Source: Natranaerovirga hydrolytica
GTDB lineage: Bacteria > Bacillota > Clostridia > Lachnospirales > DSM-24629
Direction: 5' to 3'
NCBI RefSeq assembly: GCF_004339095.1
Contig: NZ_SMGQ01000011.1
Location: 295,575-359,574, forward strand
DNA: 64,000 nucleotides
Under the pieces are notes generated by a model. The model was not told the DNA's origin. It searched no databases and saw only the letters and a list, made by a program, of their open reading frames with translations. Of this stretch, positions 18,902 to 27,985 are shown piece after piece. A program made the translations under genes and the position numbers. Each line of letters begins with the position of its first letter. Positions within the stretch are counted from its first letter, which is position 1.

Positions 18902-21019
18902 ATGGTAAAAAGAGAGTATGGAGGTATTGATTATTTTAGAGTGATTGCTGCAATACTGGTTGTTGCAATACATACCTCACCTTTATCAAGTGTTAGCATG
19001 ACCGCTGACTTTTTTCTAACTAGAATTATTGCAAGGGTTGCAGTTCCTTTTTTCTTTATGGTAACAGGATTTTTTATCTTTTCCAAACAAGAAAAAAAAC
19101 AATTCTCTTACAGTGATTTCTTTGTAAAAATAGGTAAAATATACAGTATATCGATTGTGTTGTATTTACCTCTTAATATTTATACAGGCTACTTTAAAGG
19201 ATATAACCTCTTTGGTAATATTGTAAAAGACCTTGTATTTAACGGGACATTTTATCATTTATGGTATTTGCCAGGGATTATTTTAGGCGTTGGTATGGCT
19301 TTAGTATTATTAAAATTCTTTGGTTTTAAAAACACATTTTTAATCAGTCTAATACTTTACATAGTAGGTGTGTTTGGAGATAGTTACTATGGGTTCATAG
19401 AAAACCTACCAGTTGTAAACCGTTTTTATCATCTATTGTTTCAATTATTTGGTTACACTCGAAACGGTATCTTCTTTTCGCCCATATTTATCTTATTAGG
19501 CATGTTGATTTTTAAGAGAAAAGAAAAATTGCCTTTCAAATTAGCAATCACTGGTTTTGTCTGTTCATTAGGGTTGATGTTCCTTGAAGGGTGGCTTATT
19601 CATGTTCTCATGGTAGCAAGACACGATAGTATGTATTTCTCACTTATACCTGTAATGTATTTTATGTTCCAAGTCCTTTTTAGTCTAAACATAAAGAATA
19701 AAAAAAGTTTAAGAGCCATTCCCTTGTATGTATACATCATTCATCCTTGGAGCATTGTCTTGGTAAGAGGCATTGGAAAAGTGCTAAGTATTGAAAAACA
19801 ATTGATTGAAAATTCATTGATTCATTTTATCGTGGTATTGGTGGTATCATTTGTAACCGCTTATTTAGTCTATATCTTTTTGAAAAAAAAAAGACTAAAA
19901 AACTATAAAAAAGGGCGAGCTTGGTGTGAAGTCAATTTATCAAATCTAAGACATAATTATCAAGCTTTAAAGAATGTATTACCCCAAGACTGTGATATTA
20001 TGGGCGTTGTTAAAGCAGATGCATATGGGCATGGAGATGTATTAATCGCTTCTGCATTACAAAAAGAAGGTGTACAAAACTTTGCAGTGGCTTCTTTAAG
20101 AGAAGGCATAAAACTAAGAAAAAAGGGTATTAAAGGAAAAATATTAATATTAGGTTATACATACCCGAAGGAATTTAACAAATTAAAAAAATACAACTTG
20201 ATTCAAACAGTAGTGGATTGTCAATATGCCAAGGCGTTAAATGACTACGGAAAACGAATAAAAGTTCATATAAAAATAGATACGGGAATGAATCGCTTAG
20301 GAGAGGATTTTGCCAATACAGAAGAGATTATTAAAATCTTTAAGTTCTCCAATCTTGAGGTAGAGGGTATGTATACACACCTCTGCGTTTCCGATAGTTT
20401 ATTGGACAAGGATATCCTATTTTCATTAGACCAAATGGGTAGATTTTATAATGTTATTGAAACATTAAAGACAGCTGGGCATTCGCCAAAAAACATACAC
20501 ATTCAAAGCAGTTATGGCGTATTAAACTATCCAGAATTACACTGTCAATATGCTAGAGTTGGGATTGCATTATATGGCATGCTTAGTAGTGAATCCGATC
20601 AAACCAGAGTGAAAATAGCCTTAAAACCTGTCCTTAGTGTTAAAGCACGAGTATCCATTGTAAAAGAAATTAAAGCAAATAAAAACATAGGCTATGGGGG
20701 ACAGTTTACAACAAAAGAAAGTGGAAAAATTGCAACCCTTACAATCGGTTATGCAGATGGCATTCCTAGGAATCTTACAGATGGAAAGGTTATGATTAAA
20801 GGTAAACAAGTTCCTATTGTTGGATCCATTTGTATGGATCAAATAACAATAGATGTAACCAACATTGCGGGTGTTCAACAAGGAGACGTTGTCACACTAA
20901 TTGGACAAGTTAATGGAGAAAAAATTACGGGAGAGGAAGTTGCTAGAAAAGCAGGAACCATTACAAATGAATTGTTTAGTCGATTAGGCAGTCGTCTAGA
21001 AAGAGTATATCATTATTAG
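18902..21019 (+). CDS. vanT: membrane-bound serine/alanine racemase, VanT type
   Basis: Two-domain enzyme supplying D-Ser for the VanG ligase. The N-terminal approx. 340 residues are an acyltransferase-3-like domain with about ten membrane helices (starting YGGIDYFRVIAAILVVAIHTS), probably importing or binding L-Ser. The C-terminal approx. 365 residues are a PLP alanine-racemase fold with the lysine motif VVKADAYGHGD, substrate motif RVGIALYGML and GSICMDQ. ATG 18902 follows GGGAGTGAA at good spacing; an in-frame ATG at 18887 would overlap vanXY. No vanR/vanS is adjacent. Confidence 0.9.
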   Translation: MVKREYGGIDYFRVIAAILVVAIHTSPLSSVSMTADFFLTRIIARVAVPFFFMVTGFFIFSKQEKKQFSYSDFFVKIGKIYSISIVLYLPLNIYTGYFKGYNLFGNIVKDLVFNGTFYHLWYLPGIILGVGMALVLLKFFGFKNTFLISLILYIVGVFGDSYYGFIENLPVVNRFYHLLFQLFGYTRNGIFFSPIFILLGMLIFKRKEKLPFKLAITGFVCSLGLMFLEGWLIHVLMVARHDSMYFSLIPVMYFMFQVLFSLNIKNKKSLRAIPLYVYIIHPWSIVLVRGIGKVLSIEKQLIENSLIHFIVVLVVSFVTAYLVYIFLKKKRLKNYKKGRAWCEVNLSNLRHNYQALKNVLPQDCDIMGVVKADAYGHGDVLIASALQKEGVQNFAVASLREGIKLRKKGIKGKILILGYTYPKEFNKLKKYNLIQTVVDCQYAKALNDYGKRIKVHIKIDTGMNRLGEDFANTEEIIKIFKFSNLEVEGMYTHLCVSDSLLDKDILFSLDQMGRFYNVIETLKTAGHSPKNIHIQSSYGVLNYPELHCQYARVGIALYGMLSSESDQTRVKIALKPVLSVKARVSIVKEIKANKNIGYGGQFTTKESGKIATLTIGYADGIPRNLTDGKVMIKGKQVPIVGSICMDQITIDVTNIAGVQQGDVVTLIGQVNGEKITGEEVARKAGTITNELFSRLGSRLERVYHY

Positions 21020-21045
21020 TTTCTGTAGAGGTTAATAAAAAAATA

Positions 21046-21099
21046 AACATCCATCAGCATTCTAGGGTAACTTTGTGAAGGCTGATGGATGTTCTTTTT
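21046..21099. terminator. terminator between vanT and the convergent ATP-grasp gene
   Basis: AACATCCATCAGC (21046-21058) pairs with GCTGATGGATGTT (21081-21093), followed by CTTTTTT. The approx. 22-base loop is unusually long. Its inner sequence (ATTCT..GGGT..AACTTTGTGA) closely resembles the centre of the attC-like site at 48297-48342. Confidence 0.85.
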
Positions 21100-23249
21100 T
21101 AATCTTGATTCTTTAACAAATACATCCCAAGAAGTAAGCTTTTTTGAATCAATTCACCACGATGAATGGCTTCATTGGGGGTATATAACCCTTTGCTAGC
21201 AGGAGCCAATCCACAAAGAATAGGAATGTTGTTATGAATCTCGCCAGCAGCAGAAGGCAATAAACTAGACTCAATGCCAAAAGGTATATTTAACTCAGCG
21301 CTAATACCACTTAATTGTTCAATCAGTGGATTATTTCTCCGCCGCTTATAAAGTGGTCGCTCAGTGAGTTTTTCAACATAACATTGAATGCCCCTTGTAG
21401 TCGACTTAAACAACGCTCTAATCTGAGTCTCAGCTTCTTTTGCTTTATTTTCATCAAGAAAAGTCATATAAACAGAAGCTCTAACTCGGTGAGGCAATAA
21501 CACACTATACCTTTCAGAATGAATATCTTGAACCACAACGGATAATTTTGAATCCATCCCATTTAATGCTTTAAGTTTTTCAGCTTTTTCCAAAAAATAA
21601 CTCATTACATCAATCTTATTGCTATGGTTACCCACTCTAAGGGAGTCGCCTTCTACAATAATACTAAATCTCTTAGACCCACGTCTTTGATCAACCACTT
21701 TCCCATCTTTAAAACCAGGCTGCAACACCATAACTTCCTTTACATCATTTGCAACCTTTCGCAAGGTATCATAACTATAACGCATTCCTTTGCCTTCATC
21801 TGCATAAATTAATACGCCAACTTTCTTATTAGCAAGTGATTTGATATCCTTTAATCCAGTTAAAGCACTTAATAATGTAACCAATCCACCTCGACTAGAA
21901 GCAATGCCTTCACCATAAATCCACTCTTGGTCAATGTTAAAAGGCACTGGAAATCCAGATCGGTCTCCAGGAATATCAATAGGTAGAACCAAAAGTGTGC
22001 CGTCCTTTAATCCACCTTTCGTCTCCCAAGTCCACACAGACTGTCTATTGGTATATTCTAAAACTTCTTTTAAACCAAGCTTTTTCATACGTTCTTCAAG
22101 CTTTCTTGTTACAGTTTTTAGACCAACTTGATCCTCTGTCCAACTGGGAAGGTTTGTCCACATTTTTAGTTCTTTTTCAATCTTATCTCGATTATTGGTA
22201 ATATGATTAAACAAATGTACTGAATGGCTAGAAGCATTATCACTTAGATGATCAAAAACCAAAGGACCAAAATAACGTTCAGACGCAACCTCCACCAATT
22301 TATTCATAAGTGCATTGTAATCAAGCCCAATCTTCTCAGCAGCAAAAACAAAAGAACCGTTAGCCCCTAAACTAGCCATTGAATTCACTTCTAAAACATA
22401 CAAGTCACCCTTTTCATTCATACGAAAATCAACACGTGCACTATCGTAACATCCTAACGCATTAAAAGTATCAATAGCCAATTGTTGAATTTTTTCTGTC
22501 AGTTCTTCTGAAAGATTTGCAGGGCATGTTTTTTGAACCTCTCGACCGCTCAGACTTTTTTTATCTTCATAAGTATAAATTTGAGGACCATCGCCAAAAG
22601 TCAACTCAACAGGAGGCAAAGCTTCAGGTGGATGATTGCCTAACAAAGCAACATTAAATTCTCTGCCAGAAATATATTCTTCTACTAAAGTAGGAGAATT
22701 AAAATTTTCATAAATATTCCTTACACCATCTCTTAATTCCACTTCATTATTAACAATTTTGAGACCAAAAGAAACGGCTTCATCCTTTGGCTTAACAATC
22801 ATAGGATAATTAAGATCTCCTGTAATAGTGGCGTCGGGTTTATACATCACTGTAAACTTAGGCGTTGGAATCCCTTTTTGTATTAAGATTAGTTTGGTAA
22901 CCACTTTATCAAGAGCTATGGCATGAGTATCTGGACCGGAACCAACATAAGGAATGCCCAGCATTTCTAAAATACCTGGAATATGCATATAACGTCCTTT
23001 GCCTTGAATACCATAACTTAGATTAAAAACCAATCCAGGTCTTTCCCCAGATACAACAGAAGGCATAAACTTTTCTAGTTGCTCAATGATATTTTTATCC
23101 CCTTCAAATGTCTTCACTTGATGCCCACCAGCAACTAAAGCATCCTTAATGCTTTTGATAGTATGTAAACCATACTTTTCACGATTAAGCTGTCCAAACA
23201 GATTGATAACAGCTTGGCTTTCTCTATTGTAAACAATAGCAATCTTCAT
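21099..23249 (-). CDS. fusion of a D-Ala-D-Ala-ligase-like ATP-grasp domain and an M20-peptidase-like domain
   Basis: The 716-aa product has an N-terminal approx. 345-residue Ddl-like ATP-grasp domain (YNRES start, YGIQGKGRYMHIPGILEMLGIPYVGSGP, and DFRMNEKGDLYVLEVNSMASLG). The C-terminal approx. 350 residues resemble M20 metallopeptidases (GEGIASSRGGLVTLLSAL, YADEGKG, AAGEIHNNIP). Where active M20 enzymes have metal-binding H-x-D and D-(D/G)-K, this protein has LPIDIPGD and SSRGG, so the peptidase site may be altered or inactive. The second ATG (23249) is used because AAGGAG lies 7 bases before it and only 1 base before the first. Substrate unknown; dipeptide or amino-acid ligation is plausible. 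Confidence 0.8.
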   Translation of the reverse strand: MKIAIVYNRESQAVINLFGQLNREKYGLHTIKSIKDALVAGGHQVKTFEGDKNIIEQLEKFMPSVVSGERPGLVFNLSYGIQGKGRYMHIPGILEMLGIPYVGSGPDTHAIALDKVVTKLILIQKGIPTPKFTVMYKPDATITGDLNYPMIVKPKDEAVSFGLKIVNNEVELRDGVRNIYENFNSPTLVEEYISGREFNVALLGNHPPEALPPVELTFGDGPQIYTYEDKKSLSGREVQKTCPANLSEELTEKIQQLAIDTFNALGCYDSARVDFRMNEKGDLYVLEVNSMASLGANGSFVFAAEKIGLDYNALMNKLVEVASERYFGPLVFDHLSDNASSHSVHLFNHITNNRDKIEKELKMWTNLPSWTEDQVGLKTVTRKLEERMKKLGLKEVLEYTNRQSVWTWETKGGLKDGTLLVLPIDIPGDRSGFPVPFNIDQEWIYGEGIASSRGGLVTLLSALTGLKDIKSLANKKVGVLIYADEGKGMRYSYDTLRKVANDVKEVMVLQPGFKDGKVVDQRRGSKRFSIIVEGDSLRVGNHSNKIDVMSYFLEKAEKLKALNGMDSKLSVVVQDIHSERYSVLLPHRVRASVYMTFLDENKAKEAETQIRALFKSTTRGIQCYVEKLTERPLYKRRRNNPLIEQLSGISAELNIPFGIESSLLPSAAGEIHNNIPILCGLAPASKGLYTPNEAIHRGELIQKSLLLGMYLLKNQD

Positions 23250-23255
23250 ACACAT

Positions 23256-23880
23256 TCTCCTTATAATATATAAATGGTTAGGCTTTATCAGAACAACTCT
23301 AAAGAAAGTCTGTCACCCTTAAAGAACATTTTCTTATACTTTTAAAAAATCTTTTTTAGACTGAAATAATTTAATAGTATATTTAATTTTAGTCCTAAAA
23401 TCAAAAAAGTCAACTTAAATTTTTGTAAAGTAAAACAGAATTTAATGCCTATTAAAAAGAGATATGAATTAAGAAAATTAATTTGTGTTTTTATTAAGAA
23501 TCTTATCATCCTAAAGTCTTATGCAATCTAATTAAAAAGACTTTAGGAAGCATATTGAACTTTAGATAGAATATAAGCATTTATATCATCTAATAAACTT
23601 AGAAAAAATAAAATGGAAAAAATTTTGACATATATTGGTGATTATAGTAGGATTATATGTATAAATGAAATAATAAGATGATTTGTAAATTTGATTTGTT
23701 AAATATCTTTATTGTAAAAACTCAAAATGATATTTGTTCTGTTAGTTATGGTATGTAGTTATGTTTTCTTAAATGATAAATGAAATTAAGAGTATAATCT
23801 ATAAGAGGTATTTGCGAACTTTACTTCGCAGATACTACCATATTTGGGGATAGTTAGAAGTCATAGTCGTGAATACAATA
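23256..23880. other. AT-rich spacer with a possible attI-like boundary of the cassette array
   Basis: No credible ORF. Near the right end an imperfect inverted repeat GGTATTTGCGAA / TTCGCAGATAC (23807-23835) precedes the first cassette boundary, G^TTAAGTGAA at 23881. Sequence before 23881 is unlike the attC sites downstream. That would fit the primary insertion site (attI) of an integron, but no integrase gene is next to it, so the assignment is tentative. Confidence 0.4.
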
Positions 23881-25140
23881 GTTAAGTGAAATATGAATGA
23901 TATCAAAATATTATCTTGAATTTAGTTTGAATTATAAATAATAATGATTTACATATAATGAGGTGTTAAAAATGACAAATGATTTCGTTAACAAACTTCC
24001 AGATGATGAGGAGGAACTTAAACTTTTAGATCAGCTATTACTGAATACCATTGAGAGTAAAGATGATAAAGATGAAGAAAAACTACTGGAGTTCAATTTT
24101 GAAAACAATCCCAACATATATCATTATACCTCTCCTGTCGGATTAAAGGAGATAATAGCTCACAATTCATTATGGTTTACACATTACAAGTTTTTGAATG
24201 ATAGGAGTGAGAAGTATTATTGCTTTGATTTATTTAAAAGATGTATAGAAAGGGAAAAAAGTGAACTAAAAAAGACTTTTTACAATACAATATTAAGTCA
24301 TATTAGTGTTGATGGTAATCTTAATTATGAAGCTTTTTACAATGAAGCAGATTATTATCCTGATTATTATGTTGCTTCATTTTCACTAAATAGTAACAGT
24401 CTAAGCATGTGGAATTATTACACAAAAACAACTAACAAGACCGGTTATAATATTAGTTTTAAAAGTAAAGAGTTAATTAATAGTTTGGAAAATAAATCAT
24501 TTTATAGATATAAAGTAAATTATAATACCGAAGAGCAATTAAAAGAGATTATGAAATATATTTATGCATTTAATAATGCTTGGGATAGCAATAGAAGTGA
24601 GATTTTTTTAAAATGGTTGCGATACTTGCTTTTAGATTTAATTGATATAACGAGTTTGCGATTTAAGCATCCTGCTTTTGCTAATGAAGAAGAATTTAGA
24701 ATTGTTTATAAAGTCGATGAGAATAATCGTGAGAAAATTGGAAAAGAGGAATTATTAGAATTCAGGGAATCAAATGGTATTATAGTACCCTATCTGAACG
24801 TGCGGTTTGATAAAAACAGTATAGGTGCTGTAAAAATATCTCCAACACAACAAGAAGAGATTGCAAAAGAAGGATTGCTAATGATGTTAAGAAGTATGGG
24901 ATATAATCATCTTACAAATAGAGACATTACAACCTCAGACATTCCTTTGAGAAACTAACCAATATATTAATTTAATCTTAAGATTGGAATTGACTTACTC
25001 TTTGGTGAATTTTTACATACATTGACCAACTTCACTTAACATAAAATTTCCGTACAGCTTGGCTTGAAAAGATAGCCAAGCTACACCTGCGACACTAAGC
25101 CATGTCTGGCTAAGTGTCTCGGCGTCGGAAATTCGAAACG
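23881..25140 (+). mobile_element. gene cassette 1 (start to attC crossover)
   Basis: The cassette begins GTTAAGTGAA at 23881 and ends at the attC whose R'' arm is TTCACTTAAC (25031-25040), a perfect 10-base complement of its own start. This self-match, not a match to the neighbour, is what circular integron cassettes show. It carries one gene, the DUF2971 protein. Confidence 0.75.
23972..24958 (+). CDS. DUF2971 family protein
   Basis: The core HYTSPVGLKEIIAHNSLWFTHYKFLNDRSE, about 45 residues in, is the DUF2971 hallmark. The family is uncharacterised, though often found in mobile islands. A DE-rich stretch precedes the domain. ATG 23972 is preferred to the GTG at 23963, which lies inside the likely TGAGGTG ribosome binding site. 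328 aa, no signal peptide or membrane segment. It is the only gene in the first cassette of the array. Confidence 0.8.
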   Translation: MTNDFVNKLPDDEEELKLLDQLLLNTIESKDDKDEEKLLEFNFENNPNIYHYTSPVGLKEIIAHNSLWFTHYKFLNDRSEKYYCFDLFKRCIEREKSELKKTFYNTILSHISVDGNLNYEAFYNEADYYPDYYVASFSLNSNSLSMWNYYTKTTNKTGYNISFKSKELINSLENKSFYRYKVNYNTEEQLKEIMKYIYAFNNAWDSNRSEIFLKWLRYLLLDLIDITSLRFKHPAFANEEEFRIVYKVDENNREKIGKEELLEFRESNGIIVPYLNVRFDKNSIGAVKISPTQQEEIAKEGLLMMLRSMGYNHLTNRDITTSDIPLRN

Positions 25141-25148
25141 TTAAGGTG
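25031..25148 (+). other. attC-like recombination site 1
   Basis: Palindromic layout R'' CACTTAAC, 6-base spacer, L'' TTTCCG, variable centre, L' CGGAAA, spacer, R' ACG^TTAAGGTG. The centre contains AGCTTGGC...GCCAAGCT and ACTTAGCC-type stems. The outer 15 bases on each side mirror each other in the way attC sites do. Confidence 0.75.
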
Positions 25149-25287
25149 CTATGCCAATATCGGAGCAGAGCTTCGAGGTCTTTTTTCTAGAGGCTTAAAT
25201 ATAGTGCTTTAGCTATGAATTAGGTCGCTGTAGTAAATGACTGTGAACTACAGATTATTTATATAATGAACTGGAGTGAAAAATTAT

Positions 25288-26058
25288 ATGATTACTATTT
25301 TTGATTATTTCGGGGTTGAAGTCCCATACAAAGAACGTTATCGCTTAATCAAAGAAGCCGGATTCGACGGGGTTCTTCTGTATTGGAGCGATGAATTCGG
25401 TAATATTAATTACAAATGCAATCCGGAGCAAGCGAGGAATAGGGGGTTATATATTGAGAACATCCACACATCATTTGATAATATCAATGATTTTTGGATT
25501 GATAATTTGAATGGGAAGGAAATAACTGATTATTTACTCCAATGTGTGAATGACTGCAATGATTATGAAATTCCCACTATGATTGTTCATCTAACGAGTG
25601 GGGATAATCCTCCACCCTATAATTTAATCGGACTTGATAGAATTAAAATTATTACAGAAAGGGCTGAGCATAAAGGAGTTAATGTAGCTTTGGAAAACCT
25701 GAGGAAATATGATTTTCTGGAATATGTTTTCAACCGTATTCATTCAAGACGATTAGGGTTTTGTTTTGACAGTGGGCATCAGAACTGCCACTGTAAAAAT
25801 GTTGACTTATTATCTATGTACGGAGATAAATTAATGGCGTTGCATCTGCATGATAATGATGAAAGTGGCGACCAACACCGTATGCCGTTTGACGGCAGCA
25901 TTAACTGGAATGTTGTGATGAAAAAGCTGACAGATATTAATTATAGCGGATCTATTGCACTTGAGATTATGAATAAGGGATATGAACATATAAAAGACCC
26001 AAGGGAGTTACTTACAATTGCTTTTGAAAGAGCAAAAAGGCTGGAGGCATTGGGATGA
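25288..26058 (+). CDS. sugar phosphate isomerase/epimerase-like TIM-barrel protein
   Basis: AP_endonuc_2/xylose-isomerase-like TIM barrel of about 256 aa. Metal and substrate positions expected for the fold are visible: ENIHTS, VALENLRKYDF (Glu), GFCFDSGHQNC (Asp/His), LHLHDNDESGDQHRMP (His) and ALEIMNKGYEH (Glu). ATG 25288 is preferred; the in-frame GTG at 25276 falls within the GGAGTG ribosome binding site. The substrate cannot be inferred. It is the single gene of cassette 2 (25141-26261). Confidence 0.85.
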   Translation: MITIFDYFGVEVPYKERYRLIKEAGFDGVLLYWSDEFGNINYKCNPEQARNRGLYIENIHTSFDNINDFWIDNLNGKEITDYLLQCVNDCNDYEIPTMIVHLTSGDNPPPYNLIGLDRIKIITERAEHKGVNVALENLRKYDFLEYVFNRIHSRRLGFCFDSGHQNCHCKNVDLLSMYGDKLMALHLHDNDESGDQHRMPFDGSINWNVVMKKLTDINYSGSIALEIMNKGYEHIKDPRELLTIAFERAKRLEALG

Positions 26059-26154
26059 TGCACTGAACATTATAAGAATAATCTGCAGTAAACTTAATAC
26101 ATAATCTTCTTTTATTGCATATCAAGTCATTAGAAAAAAGGTCTTGTTTGCCAC

Positions 26155-26270
26155 AGCACTTAACAAAATATCCACGTTCGTTCGGGGAGGGGATTCCTTT
26201 TGGGATAACCCTCACACATTTCACAGGAAGATCACCTGTGAAATGTCGTGGATACGAAACGTTAAGCGCA
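26155..26270 (+). other. attC-like recombination site 2
   Basis: R'' GCACTTAAC and R' ACG^TTAAGCG; L'' TATCCACG and L' CGTGGATA are perfect complements. The centre holds CACATTTCACAGG/CCTGTGAAATG, itself a perfect hairpin. The R'' complements the start of cassette 2 (GTTAAGGTGC) with one indel. Confidence 0.8.
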
Positions 26271-26296
26271 ATTAATCTAGTTTATTGGAGGAAATT

Positions 26297-27610
26297 ATGG
26301 ATTGTAGATGTGCTATTTGTAAAAACGAAAAAGATTTTAAATTGAATCATGACATTATTGAGGCCGCACGAAAAGGTAAGCTAGTATTATTTGTGGGTTC
26401 AGGTGTCAGCACAGAAAGTAAAGGTATATTCCCTAAGAGTTTTTATGAAGTTATTCGTGATGAGATGGGGATTGAAGAAGATATTACATTTTCTGGACTC
26501 ATGGAAAGATATTGTAATAAACCGAATGGGAGAATTAAGTTATTGGAACAACTTAAGAGGCGTTTTAATTATATTGATGATTTTCCTGAGATTTATGGAC
26601 GTGTCACCAGATTTCATAGAGAGCTATCTACAATAGCCTGTATTAAGGAGATAATAACAACTAATTGGGATGATTACTTTGAGAGAGAGTGCAATTGTGT
26701 GCCTTTTGTAACTTCTCAAGACTTTGCTTTATCAGGTATTTGTGATAGAAGGGTATATAAGATTCATGGTTCGATTAATAATTTAGGCTCTATAGTGGCT
26801 ACAGAATCTGATTATAAAGCTTGTTATAACAAGCTTCAGAAGAATATCATTGGGAGTAAACTCAAATTGCTTTTATCGGAAGCTGATAAAACGGTAGTCT
26901 TTATAGGTTATTCACTTTATGACGAAGATTTTATAAGGATTTGGAATTACTTGCAGAAAGAAATGAAGGACTTCATGCCTCATTACTATGTAGTAACCTT
27001 AGATGAACATATAGAGGATAGGTTAGATAATAGAAATATTATTCCAATTATTACTGATGGGACTTTTTTCTTACACAAATTGAAGAATGAATTAATTGCA
27101 GAAGGAAGTCTAATAACAGATGACATATACGGATATGCTGAATTTTTGTGTGATATAACATTGGAGAAGCATAGTGAAGTAGAGGAACGATTGCAAGATT
27201 TTCCTGATTTAATCTATACATTGATGTATCAAGATGGTTTGATACATAGTTTTCAACGTGCTTATTCTAAGAAAAGAGATGGATACTATTCAGATAAGCA
27301 TAAGATTTGCGCGTCCATAAGAGGTTATTATGAACTTTATAATAAATATGCAGAATATGACAGAGTATTTGACTGTGCATATATTCAGGGTTACTTAGTC
27401 GGTCTTCAGGCTCTCATGGACTATACAACTGAGCAAAAACCGAGTATTCCTTCTCAGTATTTCATATTTGATGATGAGGATAAATTGTGGACAATGGATC
27501 AATATATTGAAATAAGAGATAAGTATTTAAAGAATTATCCTGAACTTCTAGATAGGGCGAAAGAATTAATTGTTGATGGTTTGGCTGTTCATCATCCACC
27601 GTATCTGTAA
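26297..27610 (+). CDS. SIR2-like domain protein (putative NAD-consuming defence effector)
   Basis: The 437-aa product has a short Cys-rich N-terminus (MDCRCAICKNEKDF) followed by a SIR2_2-type Rossmann domain: LVLFVGSGVSTESKG (NAD site), TTNWDDYFE and KIHGSINNLG. Such SIR2 proteins deplete NAD+ in several anti-phage systems; that role here is inference. The C-terminal approx. 180 residues are unrecognised. ATG 26297 follows TTGGAGG at 5 bases. It is the sole gene of cassette 3, whose start GTTAAGCGCA and R'' TGCGCTTAAC are perfect complements. Confidence 0.85.
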   Translation: MDCRCAICKNEKDFKLNHDIIEAARKGKLVLFVGSGVSTESKGIFPKSFYEVIRDEMGIEEDITFSGLMERYCNKPNGRIKLLEQLKRRFNYIDDFPEIYGRVTRFHRELSTIACIKEIITTNWDDYFERECNCVPFVTSQDFALSGICDRRVYKIHGSINNLGSIVATESDYKACYNKLQKNIIGSKLKLLLSEADKTVVFIGYSLYDEDFIRIWNYLQKEMKDFMPHYYVVTLDEHIEDRLDNRNIIPIITDGTFFLHKLKNELIAEGSLITDDIYGYAEFLCDITLEKHSEVEERLQDFPDLIYTLMYQDGLIHSFQRAYSKKRDGYYSDKHKICASIRGYYELYNKYAEYDRVFDCAYIQGYLVGLQALMDYTTEQKPSIPSQYFIFDDEDKLWTMDQYIEIRDKYLKNYPELLDRAKELIVDGLAVHHPPYL

Positions 27611-27624
27611 AGCTTCCGATTAAC

Positions 27625-27780
27625 TGCGCTTAACACCAGCTTCACGCAAGGGTCATTCTGAGAAGCGAATGACCACATCTAGCCCCCTAAGCCCGTCGGG
27701 ACGTCACCGCATTAGGTGTTCGCAGGCTCACAACCATAAGCGGAGACTCTAAGGGGCCAGGACGTCGTGAAGCCAAAACG
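27625..27780 (+). other. attC-like recombination site 3, crossover occupied by a 167-bp element
   Basis: R'' GCGCTTAAC, L'' CTTCACG, long centre with GCCCCCTAAG...CTAAGGGGC, L' CGTGAAG, then AAAACG where the R' core is split. The TTAG half of the R' appears only after the inserted element, at 27948. It is a close relative of site 5. Confidence 0.75.
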
Positions 27781-27947
27781 ATAGTCAAAATGGTGCTCCG
27801 CACCATCTTGACTATCGGCCGCGCGGGCTACGCCCGCTTGATAGCCGACGTGCCGCTCCGCACCACATCGTCTATCAAGCGGGTTTGCAACACAAGTAAT
27901 CCGCCAGCAAGCTGACAGATTACTTGCGTCGCAAACCCGCGCGGCCG
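27781..27947 (+). repeat. 167-bp GC-rich stem-loop element, copy 1 (attC-targeted)
   Basis: ORF-less, GC-rich element lying exactly between ACG and TTAG of an attC crossover. It is built of nested perfect stems: ATAGTCAA.. hairpin (27781-27815), CGGCCGCGCGGG/CCCGCGCGGCCG (27816-27827 with 27936-27947), CCCGCTTGATAG/CTATCAAGCGGG (27833-27844 with 27872-27883) and AAGTAATC/GATTACTT. Joined end to end as a circle, 27808-27827 and the end plus start become a perfect 20-base palindrome. Three further copies have the same length. Confidence 0.85.
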
Positions 27948-27985
27948 TTAGCATACATTCCGAACTAGTAAATTGGGGGTTTTCT

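Noticed and set aside
27712-27954. ORFs reading through the 167-bp elements (also 29148-29420, 35544-35759, 36861-37061)
   Set aside because: They arise from the palindromic GC-rich repeat, occur on both strands with the same peptide, lack ribosome binding sites and run through attC sequence.
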